The notes beneath the pieces are model-generated. The model saw nothing but the letters and a program-made list of their open reading frames with translations. It was not told the origin of the DNA and did no database searches. This document shows, piece by piece, positions 47,634 to 58,692 of a stretch of 64,000 nucleotides of DNA. Source of the DNA: Acanthacorydalis orientalis (Eukaryota > Arthropoda > Insecta > Megaloptera > Corydalidae). The stretch is taken from contig CM068313.1 in NCBI GenBank assembly GCA_034766995.1, positions 58,762,377 to 58,826,376 of the forward strand. Reading direction: 5' to 3'. A program made the translations under genes and the position numbers. Each line of letters starts with the position of its first letter. The stretch's first letter is position 1.

Positions 47634-47824
47634 TTATAAATTAAGACGATCAGGTGCTTTCCTAATTCTCCCAGGTCGTCTAGGACTTGCTGATGTATTC
47701 TTGTAATTGTTATTCTGCGATTCAACTGGTTGACCGTTTGATGAGGATGATGTCGATAACAAGGTTGTTTATGATTCTGATGGCGAGTGTGCACTTGCTG
47801 ATTGGCTAGGTAATTTTTGAGAAG
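47634..47824 (-). pseudogene. Gypsy-like polyprotein, C-terminal tail
   Basis: A - strand frame ends SPRRPGRIRKAPDRLNL at a TAA (47634-47636). Arg- and Pro-rich ends of this form (…RIRKAPDRLNL) close many gypsy-type polyproteins. An internal stop and frame change separate it from the upstream piece. Confidence 0.6.
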
Positions 47825-47827
47825 TAA

Positions 47828-49758
47828 AGCCCCGTGCACACTACTGACACGTCACACGCAATCACGTGATAAGAAATATGTGAGAGCTAATTTTACATTG
47901 GTTTCAATGGTACCCGTGCACACTACTGACACGTCACGTACATCCCGTCTAACACGTGTGGTTCTTATCTCGACTAGCGTTAACACGTTCTCACATATTT
48001 CGGTTTTTACAGATATTCCGTGACGTGATAACACTTTTGAATCAGTTGTCAATTGACATTTCAGTTTGAAAAGTTTCGAGATAAATTGAAAATATGTCGA
48101 CTTTAATTGAAAATACATAAAAATGTATTTTATTATAGTATATTATATAGTATAAATAATGTAACATATAGTATAATATAACCTAATAAAACAATTTGGT
48201 TCTTCCAGATGTAAAAATAACTCAAATAAATTAACAACATTGTTATTTATTAAAATATTTATTATAACAGTTATTATCAAATAATATAAAAAATCTTAAT
48301 AGCGTCCAACACATTATTTCTAAAATCTAGGCAAGGGTAAACGTAGCAATATAAAGTTGTGAAACCGCTACGACATGATCCCTAACATCTTGTAATGGTG
48401 TAATTCATACACAGAACAGTCTAGAGGCTGACGAAATATCTGCACCGTGATGCGAGAATGCTAAACACATTTTCAACGACTCTTCGAGGTCTCGTCAATC
48501 GATAATCAAATATCTTTTTGTTTTCATCTCCTGCACGGTGATGTCTGCTATATGGTCGAAGTCAGTATGATTTCAGCGGCAAAGTTTCACTTCCAACTAT
48601 AACGTAGGGAAGCGGTGGAGAATTTTCACTCGATGGGCTGTCTGGTGGTGTGAAAAGTACTTGGTCTTGCAACTTTTTCCAAGTAGAACTAGTGAACGGA
48701 AGCCTTTATAATTAAAATATTTTGAGCCTCCTCGAATCGGACACTGCATAGTGATGCTTCCCATCAATTGCTGTGATGCGGTTTAGGAATTGATTTTTAA
48801 ACAAAAATTTTTATTTTTTTCAGTCAACATTTTCCAAATGTTTTAATTTGGCACCGGCATGAAAATTGGATTTAATCTCTTCTAAATAGCATCACAAACA
48901 GATCTATCTATCCTACTGTGCTGAATCCCATCCGATAACTGAATTGAAAGCTCTTGAAAGAGTTTCCGTGGCAAGAAATCTAAAAATAAAATGTTCAATT
49001 TAAAAAGTTTTGTAAACGGCAGGAAGAGGTGGAGACGCTGCACAGCGAATGCCATATTTTACGGTCACCTGAAGTTTGAGAGGGAAATGTATTTTTTGAT
49101 ACTATCTTTATATACTCGAAAAACGACAACAAACATCAAGAACGTAAAGAATTCATCGACAGCTCTATATTCTACTTCGCCACTCTATCTCTGAGAGCGA
49201 AGTACAACATATAGTTGTAGCATTATAAGAAAACAATAAATTAAGATAGTTGTTTTGTGTTAAATTTACCTTAAACACAGAGCAAGTTTTTCTTCCTTAC
49301 TAATGACTTCTCGCATTTGTGTTTTCGGATCTTATATCCTCTTCGATAAGACCATACAGGTGCTCGAACTTTTCTTTCGACTTCCTGAAGTACATCTTGT
49401 ACCGATTAGGGTGCTCTTAAAGCTCCTTTACAAGACGATGGAATTCACCCTTTTCTTTTTAAATTTAGGTTATGAACCCACATTCTTTTCTTATGAATTT
49501 AATTATGAGCTATCACAGTACAAATACTTGCTGGTTCTTCATCAAACTCAGAAGAACTACTTGTTTTGCTCTCCATTATAATTTCAATAACAAAATCAAT
49601 GAAGTCTATCTATATGATAGTGGTGCGCAAACAAGTATCAATTGTGTGCACGCGGCTGCGCAGTACAAAACTTGACGGTCACGCGTGATAATAGTGTGCA
49701 ACCCTGTCGACACGTGTTGGTTGCCTGCCGTGCCGTGACAGTAGTGTGCACGAAGCTT
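47828..49758 (-). mobile_element. PIF/Harbinger transposon
   Basis: Inverted ends CCCGTGCACACTACTGACACG (left, landmark CCCGTGCACACTACTG) and TTCGTGCACACTACTGTCACG (right, reversed, landmark CGTGCACACTACTG) are flanked by TAA at 47825-47827 and 49759-49761, a three-base TWA-type duplication as expected for this superfamily. Variants of the same motif recur inside each end (near 47912 and 49690). The interior encodes a damaged transposase on the - strand. Confidence 0.85.
48430..49490 (-). pseudogene. Harbinger (HARBI1-type) transposase pseudogene
   Basis: A DDE transposase of the PIF/Harbinger type, readable from about 49490 down to 48430. The N-terminal part reads KKRMWVHNLN and LVKEL...HPNRYKMYFRKS (about 49480-49300). 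The middle reads DRSVCDAI...LNPIFMP, then IDGKH with the first catalytic Asp, followed by GGSKYFNYKGFRSLVLL. The C-terminal part reads YVIVGSETLPLK (Asp of the usual VGD changed) and FDYRLTRPRRVVENVFSILASR. The pieces lie in different frames with stops, so the gene is dead. A partner MYB-like gene was not found. Confidence 0.8.
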
Positions 49759-49761
49759 TAA

Positions 49762-49955
49762 CTGCACCATGTACGTCAAGGCCCAGAACTGTATCGTCAT
49801 AGTTTGTAATAGTCTTGTTATTGTCTATTAGATTCTTATTATTTGTTATAGAATTAGCATTAAAATTAATTTTATCATTCGTTATACTGCAATCAGTTCT
49901 TTGCAGTTGATAAACATGACGTATGTGCTTTTCGTTATCAAGTAATATTTCGTAC
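49762..49955 (-). pseudogene. Gypsy-like integrase, C-terminal part between copia and Harbinger
   Basis: The - strand frame reads YEILLDNEKHIRHVYQLQRT, the chromatin-binding end of a gypsy-type integrase. It lies immediately next to the copia 5' LTR and continues the frame left at 54655. Confidence 0.75.
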
Positions 49956-49960
49956 AATCT

Positions 49961-50218
49961 TGTTAATGTTTAAGTTCTCGTGCTCTGCCGCTGAGAGCAG
50001 CACGTCACTGTACCAGACCTACGTGCGTCGGCGCACAAGGCTCTGTACAGATTGATGTGGGTAGCGACGACGCTCGACGCATCGGCGTCGGTCTGTTCGC
50101 TGCTCACAAGAATACGGAGAGGTTGTCTGTACCAAGATTGGAAATAAATCAGAGATTCACTATTTTTGTAACCACGTGTTGTTCATTAAGTTTATCCCAG
50201 ACACATCCATCCTTATCA
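49961..50218 (+). repeat. Copia 5' LTR
   Basis: Starts TGTTAATG and ends CTTATCA (TG...CA). It should carry the promoter and the polyadenylation signal (AATAAA within GGAAATAAATC near 50142). Confidence 0.95.
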
Positions 50219-50233
50219 GGTTATGGGCCCAGT
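50219..50233 (+). other. Copia primer-binding site
   Basis: GGTTATGGGCCCAGT directly follows the LTR. Drosophila copia is known to prime on a half-molecule of initiator tRNA-Met at this kind of site rather than on the tRNA 3' end; the match here suggests the same mechanism. Confidence 0.8.
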
Positions 50234-50377
50234 CACCCTATAGACTGTGGATTTGTCTGGAAGAGTGAATTTTTTCTCTAATTTTATTTCGAGCCACGTG
50301 GAACACGTTGTTAAGCGTGGTGTCGCCATTTTTCTTTTCCTCTATAAATAGTATCAAGTTAAATAAAGGGAAACAAA

Positions 50378-53300
50378 ATGGCAGAAGAATTCTCCGTAAA
50401 ACACACAATGAAGTTTAACGGAACGAATTTCCAAGCATGGAAATTTCAGATAAGCCATATCCTCATCTCGTACAACATTTACGATATGGTAACTGGTACA
50501 AGACTGAAACCGTCTCCACACGGCGAGGGCGACAGCAAGGCAAGAACAGCAGAAAACAACTGGATAAGGGACAACTCGCGAGCTATGTCACTTATAGCGA
50601 CCACGTTGGAACCTTCCCAGATGGAGTATCTGTTAACGTGTACAACGGCTGCTGAGATGTGGAGGAAACTCTCAAGTATACACGAACAAAAGACCGCCTC
50701 AAACAAGTTCCTCCTCACACAGAAGTTTCACGAATATAGAATGAACCCAACGGATTCTGTTGTCCAGCATATAGCTAAGCTGCAAAACATGGCCAGGCAG
50801 CTTGCGGACATAGGTGAGACAATATCAGATGTACACATCATGTCGAAGATCCTGGGAAGTCTTCCCTCCAAATACAATGGCTTGCGGACGGCATGGGACA
50901 GCGTCGAACCAGACAGGCAAACCATCGACTATCTCCAGGAAAGGCTGATAAAAGAGGAAAGCCGGTTAACAGTCGATGACGAGACGACGAGTGCGTTCGC
51001 GGTCATGAGTCTCGGGAGAGGCAAGACAGCGAAACCAGGCATGAGAAATCAGAAACAACAGTCAAGTAAGAAAAATGATTTTGATTGTTTCTATTGTAAA
51101 AGAAAGGGACACTACGCCAGAGACTGCCGAAAGAAGAAGCGAGACAGAACAACCGACCAAGGCAGAAACGAACGGAACGACTTCGGAAATTGTGCATTCG
51201 TCGCAACCGCCTCAAGCGGACACAGCGACAGTCACGTCCGTAAAACAGGGATCCCATCGGAAGAACAGATCGCACATATCCTAAGTCTAGATAGCAGTGA
51301 AATCTGGCTTACCGACAGTGGTGCATCGAGGCACATCAGTTACCAACGAGACTGGTTTAGTGACTTTCAACCTTGTCAGGGTGAAACAGTTTTGTTGGGT
51401 GACGACGGTGAATGTCAAGTTGAAGGCACAGGGACGATTTTCATTGAAAAACTGATCGACGACGAGTGGCAGGAAGCCAGTATCGAAAACGTGTTATATG
51501 TTCCAAAAGTGCGAAAGAACTTGTTCTCAGTGGGAATGTGTACCAACAAAGGGTTTGACGTACTGTTTAAAGAACAATACGTAGTGATCAAACGCAATGA
51601 CTGCATCGTCGCTCGTGGTATCAAACAGACAAATGGCATATATAGAATGATAATAAGATCGAAACGTCTCACAGTTCATAGTGAAGCTAATGTGTCCATA
51701 ACAAACTTTCAAACATGGCACGAGCGTTTGGGCCATGTCAATAAAAGGACAATAAGCGACATGACCAAAAGGGGTATAGTGCAGGGTGTGAAGTTCTCAA
51801 ACAGTGATGACTTTTTTTGTGAACCGTGTCAGCTCGGCAAATCGCATCGGCTCCCGTTCAAGCAGAAAGCGGCGACAGAGATCAGAAAACCCGGAGAATT
51901 CATCCACACAGATGTGGGTGGGCCAATGTCAGTCGATTCATTGGGTGGCGCCAGGTATTATATCATTTTCAAGGACGATGCTTCGGAGTTCAGACACATA
52001 TACTTTATGAAACATAAATCTGATGTATATGAGAGGTTCGTAGCATTTGAGAAAATGATAAATAATAAATTTGGTCAATCTATGAAGGTACTGCGGTGTG
52101 ACAACGGCACTGAATACTGCAACCACTCGATGAAGCAGTATTTATCATCGCGGGGAATTCAAAAACAAACAACAGCGCCCCACACGCCACAACAGAACGG
52201 GAAGGCCGAGCGAGAAAACCGAACAGTGATCGAAAGTGCCCGAACAATGCTTCACGCGAGAGACATGCCACTGAATCTCTGGGCTGAGGCATTGAACGCT
52301 GCGGTTTATATAATGAATCGAACCTCATCAAGCAACAATCCGACCACGACCCCATATGAGATCTGGATGGGAAAGAAACCAAGTCTTTCTCATCTCAGGA
52401 TCTTTGGCTCTGAAGGGTACCAGCACATTCCCAAGACACTCCGAAAGAAGCTGGACCCACATTCAAAAAGGGTATTGTTGGTTGGGTACCAAGGGGAGTC
52501 ATCGAACTACCGACTGTACGACCCAAAGACAAAATGCGTATCCGTGTCACGCGACGTTGTCTTCCATGAAGAGGTCCGAAGAACTCGCACACCGGGAGAT
52601 GAAGGTAACGACGGGTCACTGAGACTGGTAGGCGATGGGGGCATGGATCCAGTCAACACATGCGATGGATCTGAAGACGCCACGGCTGAGGAACCAGCAG
52701 ATGAAGACCAAACGGGCACAGAACCACAACCCAACCAATCGACCAGCCAGCCAGCACGATGCCTAAGGGACAGGGATAGACTCCAGAGACCCAAGAGGTA
52801 TGAAGTCAATCTCGCAATACATCACATACCAGTAACGTTTCAGGAGGCAATAGGGGGTCCGGATGCCGACAAATGGAAACAGGCAATCCAGGAAGAAATA
52901 ACAGCCCACTGCCAAAACCAGACATGGGCAGTCGTGCCGAGAGAACCAAACCGAAAGACGATCGACTCCAAGTGGGTCTTCAAGGTACAGCAAGAAGAGT
53001 CGGGTAAGCCGAGTCGCTTCAAGGCACGCCTCTGCGCAAGAGGCTTCCAACAACGGGAAGGACTCGACTACTCTGAAACATTCGCGTCGGTGATCAGGTA
53101 CGACTCCCTTAGGGTGTTGTTAGCCATGGTAGCCCAAGAGGACCTGGAGCTGATGCAGTTCGACGTGAAAACTGCCTTCCTCAATGGCGAACTCAAGGAA
53201 GAGATCCACATGGAAGTACCAGAGGGTCTCACCATCACCGAAGACCCTGCCAAGGTGGTTTGCAAGCTCCAGAGATCAATGTATGGTCTCAAACAAGCAT

Positions 53301-54409
53301 CTCGGAGCTGGAGCGATACCTTCCGCAACTTCCTGAGGCAGTTCAATTTCAAAGCCAGTGAAGCGGACAACTGCATCTTCCATGGCGTCGTCAGCGACAA
53401 CGACGTATACCTGGCACTATATGTAGACGACGGGCTAGTTGCATCCAGGTCTAACAAAGCTTTAGACCTAGTCATCAAATCTCTGGAGGAGAGATTCGAA
53501 ATTACCCTGGGCAACACATCAAATTTCGTGGGTCTACAGATAGAGCGTGACCGCACGAACAAAACCTTGTTCATACACCAGACAGCGTACGTTATGAGAA
53601 TCATTGACAGATTCCAGATGAATAATGCCAAAGCCGTGAGTGTTCCGGCTGATCCGAACGTGGTGTTGGAGCCAGCACACGATAACAACATAAAACCAAA
53701 TGTACCGTATCGTGAAGCCGTCGGATCACTTACGTTTCTAGCAGTTGTGTCCAGGCCGGACATTGCTTTTGCTGTAAGCGCTGTAAGCAAACATCTAAGC
53801 AACTATAACGAAAGTCATTGGCAGGCTGTGAAGCGAATCTTCAAGTATCTCATCGGAACCAGCAATCTAGGAATATTGTACCGCTGTGGTGGGAGCGAAC
53901 AACAACTGATAGGCTTCTCGGATGCAGATTATGCACGTGATCCCGAGACACGCAGGTCAATATCAGGATACGCATTCAACACATCCGATGGTGTTGTAAC
54001 CTGGTCATCCCAACGGCAGAAGATGGTGACGATGAGTACAACCGAGGCCGAATATGTCGCAGCAGCTGCAGCAGCAAAAGAAGCCACATGGCTACGAAAA
54101 TTGCTCGCCGGTCTAGGACATAAAAGCCAGGCTCCCACGTGTTTATTCATTGACAACCAAAGCTCGATACGTTTAATCAAGAATCCGGTGTTCCACAAAA
54201 GAACAAAACACATTGACATCAGATACCATTATATACGGGAGCAAGTCGAGAACGGGGAGATCATCGTTGAGTATGTACCAACCGCTCTCCAACGTGCTGA
54301 CATTTTTACCAAACCATTGCCTCATGAACGTTTGCGCACTCTGTGCGAAAGCCTTGGTTTGGTAAATCAGCCAGCAAAGCACTCAAACTGTGGGAGTGTT
54401 AATGTTTAA
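50378..54409 (+). CDS. Copia gag-pol polyprotein, intact 1343 residues
   Basis: Encodes the proteins that package, reverse-transcribe and integrate the element. Gag is at residues about 1-235, followed by the CCHC knuckle CFYCKRKGHYARDC (237-250). Protease has WLTDSGASRH (Asp313). Integrase has the HHCC zinc region from His448, then D512 (HTDVGGP), D575 (CDNGTE) and E611 (NGKAERENR), a D-D-35-E spacing. Reverse transcriptase runs from about 840 with FDVKTAFLNG and YVDD (Asp1017-1018). RNase H has DADYARD, STTEAEY and the final DIFTKPL. No stop or frameshift occurs. The stop codon lies 13 bases inside the 3' LTR, so the last residues are LTR-encoded. All key residues are present; competence is plausible but untested. 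Confidence 0.97.
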   Translation: MAEEFSVKHTMKFNGTNFQAWKFQISHILISYNIYDMVTGTRLKPSPHGEGDSKARTAENNWIRDNSRAMSLIATTLEPSQMEYLLTCTTAAEMWRKLSSIHEQKTASNKFLLTQKFHEYRMNPTDSVVQHIAKLQNMARQLADIGETISDVHIMSKILGSLPSKYNGLRTAWDSVEPDRQTIDYLQERLIKEESRLTVDDETTSAFAVMSLGRGKTAKPGMRNQKQQSSKKNDFDCFYCKRKGHYARDCRKKKRDRTTDQGRNERNDFGNCAFVATASSGHSDSHVRKTGIPSEEQIAHILSLDSSEIWLTDSGASRHISYQRDWFSDFQPCQGETVLLGDDGECQVEGTGTIFIEKLIDDEWQEASIENVLYVPKVRKNLFSVGMCTNKGFDVLFKEQYVVIKRNDCIVARGIKQTNGIYRMIIRSKRLTVHSEANVSITNFQTWHERLGHVNKRTISDMTKRGIVQGVKFSNSDDFFCEPCQLGKSHRLPFKQKAATEIRKPGEFIHTDVGGPMSVDSLGGARYYIIFKDDASEFRHIYFMKHKSDVYERFVAFEKMINNKFGQSMKVLRCDNGTEYCNHSMKQYLSSRGIQKQTTAPHTPQQNGKAERENRTVIESARTMLHARDMPLNLWAEALNAAVYIMNRTSSSNNPTTTPYEIWMGKKPSLSHLRIFGSEGYQHIPKTLRKKLDPHSKRVLLVGYQGESSNYRLYDPKTKCVSVSRDVVFHEEVRRTRTPGDEGNDGSLRLVGDGGMDPVNTCDGSEDATAEEPADEDQTGTEPQPNQSTSQPARCLRDRDRLQRPKRYEVNLAIHHIPVTFQEAIGGPDADKWKQAIQEEITAHCQNQTWAVVPREPNRKTIDSKWVFKVQQEESGKPSRFKARLCARGFQQREGLDYSETFASVIRYDSLRVLLAMVAQEDLELMQFDVKTAFLNGELKEEIHMEVPEGLTITEDPAKVVCKLQRSMYGLKQASRSWSDTFRNFLRQFNFKASEADNCIFHGVVSDNDVYLALYVDDGLVASRSNKALDLVIKSLEERFEITLGNTSNFVGLQIERDRTNKTLFIHQTAYVMRIIDRFQMNNAKAVSVPADPNVVLEPAHDNNIKPNVPYREAVGSLTFLAVVSRPDIAFAVSAVSKHLSNYNESHWQAVKRIFKYLIGTSNLGILYRCGGSEQQLIGFSDADYARDPETRRSISGYAFNTSDGVVTWSSQRQKMVTMSTTEAEYVAAAAAAKEATWLRKLLAGLGHKSQAPTCLFIDNQSSIRLIKNPVFHKRTKHIDIRYHYIREQVENGEIIVEYVPTALQRADIFTKPLPHERLRTLCESLGLVNQPAKHSNCGSVNV

Positions 54410-54654
54410 GTTCTCGTGCTCTGCCGCTGAGAGCAGCACGTCACTGTACCAGACCTACGTGCGTCGGCGCACAAGGCTCTGTACAGATTGATGTGGGTAG
54501 CGACGATGCTCGACGCATCGGCGTCGGTCTGTTCGCTGCTCACAAGAATACGGAGAGGTTGTCTATACCAAAATTGGAAATAAATCATAGATTCACTATT
54601 TTTGTAACCAAGTGTTGTTCATTAAGTTTATCCCAGACACATCCATCCTTATCA
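54397..54654 (+). repeat. Copia 3' LTR
   Basis: Same length as the 5' LTR with about five substitutions. It is preceded by CTGTGGGAG, a weak polypurine tract, and its first 13 bases include the polyprotein stop codon. Confidence 0.95.
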
Positions 54655-55440
54655 AATCTACTTCCCATTTTTCGTATTATTTCCGCAAATTTCCATTTGC
54701 AGCATTTATTTTGGTAAAATCATGCTTGAATTAATTCACCGTCTAAAAATTGTCTAGGTTCTTGATCGGTCCTTTGTTTATCAATAACACGAGATGTAAC
54801 ATCAGTCTTGACTAAATCAATTCTTGTAAGTATTGTTCTTTTGAACATATTAGTTTGGCAGGACTAGCTCCTGTTGTAGCACTAGGTATTTTCCTATATT
54901 GCATTAAGAATCTACAAAGTGTAAGATTCAAATCGTCATCTTCCTTTAACGTTGTTCTTAATCCTTGCTTGATAGTTTGAACGTAGCGTTCCACTTGTCC
55001 GTTGGAAGCTGGGTGATACGGAGGACTGAATTTATGATGAATACCAGTTGACTTAATAAATTCTTTAAATTCTTGTGATGTAAATGCAGTTCCATTATCA
55101 GAAACAATGGTAACTGGAAGACCAACCTTGCAAAAATATCACGAAGTGCTTCAATTGTTATTTTGATACTCATGGTTTTTGTTGGAATTGCTTCAACCCA
55201 TTTTGTATCAGCATCAACTATGATTAGTATATAAGTATTCATGAAGGGACCTACGTACTCAATGTGTATTCTATGCCAAGGACTTGTAGGATACTTCCAT
55301 GGATGTGGCATTGCTTTAATTGGATTGTTTTTAATTGTGCAACAATCTTGACAGCCTTTCGTCACTGCTTCGATGTCATTATCTATACCCCTCCACCAAA
55401 CATAACTGCGTGTCCAAGGCCTTCATTCGTACTATGCCTA
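54655..55440 (-). pseudogene. Gypsy-like integrase core
   Basis: On the - strand, 55365-54958 reads GCQDCCTIKN (end of the HHCC zinc region), then HIEYVGPFMNTYILIIVDADTKWVEAIP (given as key words EYVGPF and DADTKW, first catalytic Asp). A frameshift precedes the second Asp region (VSDNGTAF in the neighbouring frame). NGQVERYVQTIKQGL with the catalytic Glu follows, and 54994-54812 reads TLCRFLMQYRKIPSATTGASPA. This is the standard gypsy integrase order. At least two frame changes make it a pseudogene. Confidence 0.85.
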
Positions 55441-56371
55441 TATGAGGTCAGACAATTAAGTAATGCGACAAAATTCAAAAATCGAGTATATTTAAAAATT
55501 AAGGTACGTCGCTGCGATCCCCTTCAAAGTAGTCCCCTCCCGCATCTATACACTTATTCCAGCGAGTTTTCCAGTTTTTGTAACAATTCTGGAACACTTC
55601 TTGTGGGACCTCTCCGAGTACCCTCGTCACAGATTCTTGGATATCTTCAACGGAGTCAAAATGTCGACCTTTGACGAATTTTTTCATATGGGGGAATAGG
55701 AAAAAGTCGCATGGTGACATGTCCGGTGAATAGGGTGGTTGTGGTAACGTTGCGATGTCTTTAGACGCCAAAAACTGAGAGACACTGAACGCACTGTGAC
55801 AGGGAGCATTGTCGTGATGCAGAACCCAAGTCTTCGCGATCTCTGGACGCACTCTGAGCACCCTTTTTCGTAATTTTTCGAGCACATTGCGGTAGAATAC
55901 TTGATTTACGGTTTGTCCAGGTGGTACGAACTCTTTGTGAACCACCCCTTTGCTGTCGAAGAAGCAAATCATCTTGAATTGGCCTTCCGCTCCGCGCCTC
56001 GTCTTTGACGCTCTCACGGCCTTTTTTAAAATCGGCATGCCACCGAAGCACCTGACTACGACTCAGGGCATCACTACCATACACTTTAGGCACTTTTTCA
56101 TAAGTTTCTGTCGCGGTTTCGCCGAGTTTTGCACAAAATTTTATCGCGCACCGTTGCTATAAATTTCTCTGTTCCATTTTCGTGACATGCACTACTCGCG
56201 CGTTGTTACGAAACACTAAACAGCTGGCGAAGAAATGATCGTACGAGGGTGGTCAAGGTCTCAATCGAGAGAGTAGGGATCTGCTATTACGGTGGCGGAG
56301 TTAAAGGTTCGCAGTGTTACCACAGGCTGAGAAAAAAAATCGGTCGCATTAGTTAATTGTCTGACCTCGTA
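55441..56371 (-). mobile_element. Mariner, family M2, copy D, nested in the gypsy-like element
   Basis: Inverted ends (left TGAGGTCAGACAATTAAG with one change, right complete) and TA duplications at 55441-55442 and 56370-56371. It is 931 bp. It interrupts the gypsy integrase zinc region, whose frame resumes if the element and one TA are removed. Confidence 0.93.
55499..56190 (-). pseudogene. Mariner transposase pseudogene (M2 copy D)
   Basis: Unlike copies A-C, this one keeps the N-terminal helix-turn-helix ([19 protein letters not shown], then [22 protein letters not shown] and ARSGRP in one frame). It lacks the region with the first catalytic Asp, being joined directly to [19 protein letters not shown] and SPDMSPCDFFLFP follow. 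A stop near the start (after MEQRNL) is also present. It is inactive. Confidence 0.88.
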
Positions 56372-58009
56372 TGTCCGGTGTGTAGTTCATCAAGTATTCG
56401 TTTCCGAAGGGATGTAGGTATCATTACACGTATTCCATTAAATATGCAGTGATTCTCTAACGAGAATTTATTGTCGAATTGTCCATTTGGTAATTTTTCA
56501 CCTTTTTGTGGCGCGTTGTAATAATTTTTACATTCTTCATCTTTTAACATTTCTCTTTGAATTTCTTTTTGCGTAACTGGCAGTGTATCTATTTGATTGA
56601 ATTGGAAAATTGTAAAATCGTCTCTAAATAATTCGCTCTTTGGTTCATTTACTGGAAATCTTGATAAAAAATCTACGTTGCAATGGTCTTTGGTATTACG
56701 GTAACGTATTTCATAATCAAACCCTGATAGAAAATTTGCATAATGTAATAACCTGACTGCTGATGTAGCTGGTAAGTCTTTGTAAGGATGTAAGATTCTG
56801 GTTAAAATTTTGTGATCTGTAATCAATATGATTTTACGGCCATAGCAATATTGTAAAAAATTTTTAAAGCCCAAATTATTGCCGTTGCTTCTTTATCAAT
56901 TTGCGAGTAATTAATTTCGGCTTTTGTTAATGATCGCGAAGCGAAAGCAATAAGTCTTTCATTTTTATTTTCATCAATATGAAATATTACTGCTCCAAAG
57001 CCGTTGGGTGATGCATCAGTTGCTAGAATTAAAGGTAATTTAGGATTAAACGGTATTAGAACTTTCGCACTAGTTATTTCATTTTTGATATTTGTAAAAA
57101 TATCTTCGCATTCGGTCGACCAATTAAATTTGAAATCTTTCTTCGATAAATTGTAAATTGGTTTCAATCGACTGGCCAAATTTGGTAAAAAATTTTGATA
57201 ATTACTAGTCCCAAAAATGTTCTAGTTTCCGACACATTTGTTGGCCTAGCGCAATCTTGAATACTTTGAATTTTATCATTCATTGGTTTAATACCAGATT
57301 TATCAATGTAATGGCCCAGATATGTAATACGATCAAGTAAAAATTGACATTTGCTTTTGTTTAAATGTAAACCATGTAATCGTAATCTCTGTAAAACTTG
57401 TTCGAAACGTTGTAATAATTTTTCATACGTGCTTCCTTGTAATTTGATATCATCGAAAAAGCATCGAAAAAACACCTTCGATATCTTGTAAAATAGAATC
57501 CATAAATCTTTGCCATATTTTCGGAGTTGCTTTCACACCAAATTAATTAATTAATTAATTAATCGTTTCACTTTGTAAGTGCCTTTATACGTACTAATTG
57601 CTTGTAATATTGAAGTCTCATCATGAACTTCCATGTATAAATATGCTTGATGTAAGTCTAGTGTAATGAAATATTTCCCACCGCTCATTCTTGCAAAAAT
57701 ATCATCCACTGTAGGTATTGGATAACTATCATCTTTAATGGCATTGTTAATTGTCACTTTGTAATCGGCACATGAACGAATTTCGCCGTTCTTTTTAACA
57801 ACCGGAACTATGGGTGTACCCCACTGTGAGAACTCAACTTTTTCAATTGTTCCATTTTTTTCTAAACGAAGTAATTCTTGTTCAATTTTATCTTTTAAAG
57901 CATATGGTACTGGACGATGTCTTATAAATTTTGGTGTATTATTTTGTTGCAGTTCTAATTTACATTGGAATTTTGCCAGTAGTTTCGGCAAAAATATCTT
58001 TATACTCAT
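56372..58009 (-). pseudogene. Gypsy-like reverse transcriptase and RNase H
   Basis: From 58009 down: the RT start RPVPYALKDKIEQELLRLEK (key words RHRPVPY and GTIEKV), then RSCADYK, YPIPTVDDIFARMSGG and ITLDLHQAYL (first catalytic Asp). An ATTA-unit microsatellite at 57541-57564 breaks the next part (FGVKATPKIW expected region). The frame 57475-57164 has FFDDIKLQG (normally YLDD) and GLHLNKSKCQF. RNase H follows with ATDASPNGFGAVIF and SRSLTKAEINYSQIDKEA (57179-56823). Then come the connection and LDELHTGH of integrase. Multiple frame breaks show it is inactive. Confidence 0.88.
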
Positions 58010-58690
58010 TCATGATATTGTCAATTTCATTTTTACATTGACTTTCATTCATGTTCCTTTCAAGTAATTTTAGATCACACATATTCAATTTTAAATTATA
58101 AAACCATTCTCTTCCCATAATCGAATCAACTTTCCTATTAATAATGCATAATCTGACTGAATGTGTGTGTTATTGTGAAAAATCTTAACTTTAGCTTTAC
58201 CAACTGGTTGTATTAACAAGTCGGTGTATGTCAGCAGCTGTAATGAAGTAGGCTATAGTTTAAGTTTTGGTAGCAATTTCTTCTGAACTTGCAAATGCCA
58301 GTTGATACTGCTGCACCAGTGTCTACTTCCATTAAACATTTAGTATTTTCAACATTTAAATTTACTATAAACTTTGCATTTCTACTATAATTTACTTGTG
58401 ATATTTGTAGTGTATTAATTGCCTCATAAGTATCAGATTCGCTGTCATCATTCTTGTAATTAGAATTTTCAATCGTCCGCTTTTCTGCAACATTGTTACT
58501 AAGACAAATTTCTTAAACGTGACCCCATTTTCTTACATTTATGGTACTTCAAATTTTTTTGTGTACATTTATCAGCTTTGTGATTAGTTCGACCACATTT
58601 AAAACATTTTCCTTCAATTTTCTCGAATTTCGAGTTTGAATTATTTTTCTTTGCATCAGAATTACTGTTATTTTTAAACTTGTGATGGTA
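58010..58690 (-). pseudogene. Gypsy-like gag end and protease
   Basis: On the - strand, CFKCGRTNHKADKC (about 58570-58612) is a CCHC nucleocapsid knuckle, followed by a damaged second one (YHKCKKMG). MEVDTGAAVS near 58320 is the aspartic protease active site (DTG). Stops occur between these parts. Gag upstream of about 58690 is lost at the LINE junction. Confidence 0.75.
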
Positions 58691-58692
58691 AG

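Larger units (their letters stand above)
49961..54654 (+). mobile_element. Complete copia-type LTR retrotransposon
   Basis: Two 258-bp LTRs (49961-50218 and 54397-54654), a copia-type primer-binding site, one uninterrupted gag-pol frame and a 5-bp target duplication AATCT (49956-49960 and 54655-54659). The LTRs differ at about five positions, so the insertion is young. It sits inside the integrase region of the gypsy-like element. Confidence 0.97.
47612..58690 (-). mobile_element. Gypsy-like LTR retrotransposon, old, interrupted by three later insertions
   Basis: One - strand element is spread over four pieces: 58690-56372, 55440-54655, 49955-49759 and 47827-47612. Removing the copia element (49961-54654) and mariner (55441-56371), each with one copy of its target duplication, restores a continuous integrase frame at both junctions. 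The Harbinger element (47828-49758) sits in the 3' coding end. A purine-rich tract (AGAAGGGGAAAG reversed at about 47623-47634) lies directly after the terminal stop, as expected before a 3' LTR, but no LTR is recognisable there. The 5' part is cut by the LINE at about 58690. Confidence 0.8.

Noticed and set aside
52080..53802. Several long - strand frames within the copia element
   Set aside because: They are antisense shadows of the gag-pol frame with no domains of their own.
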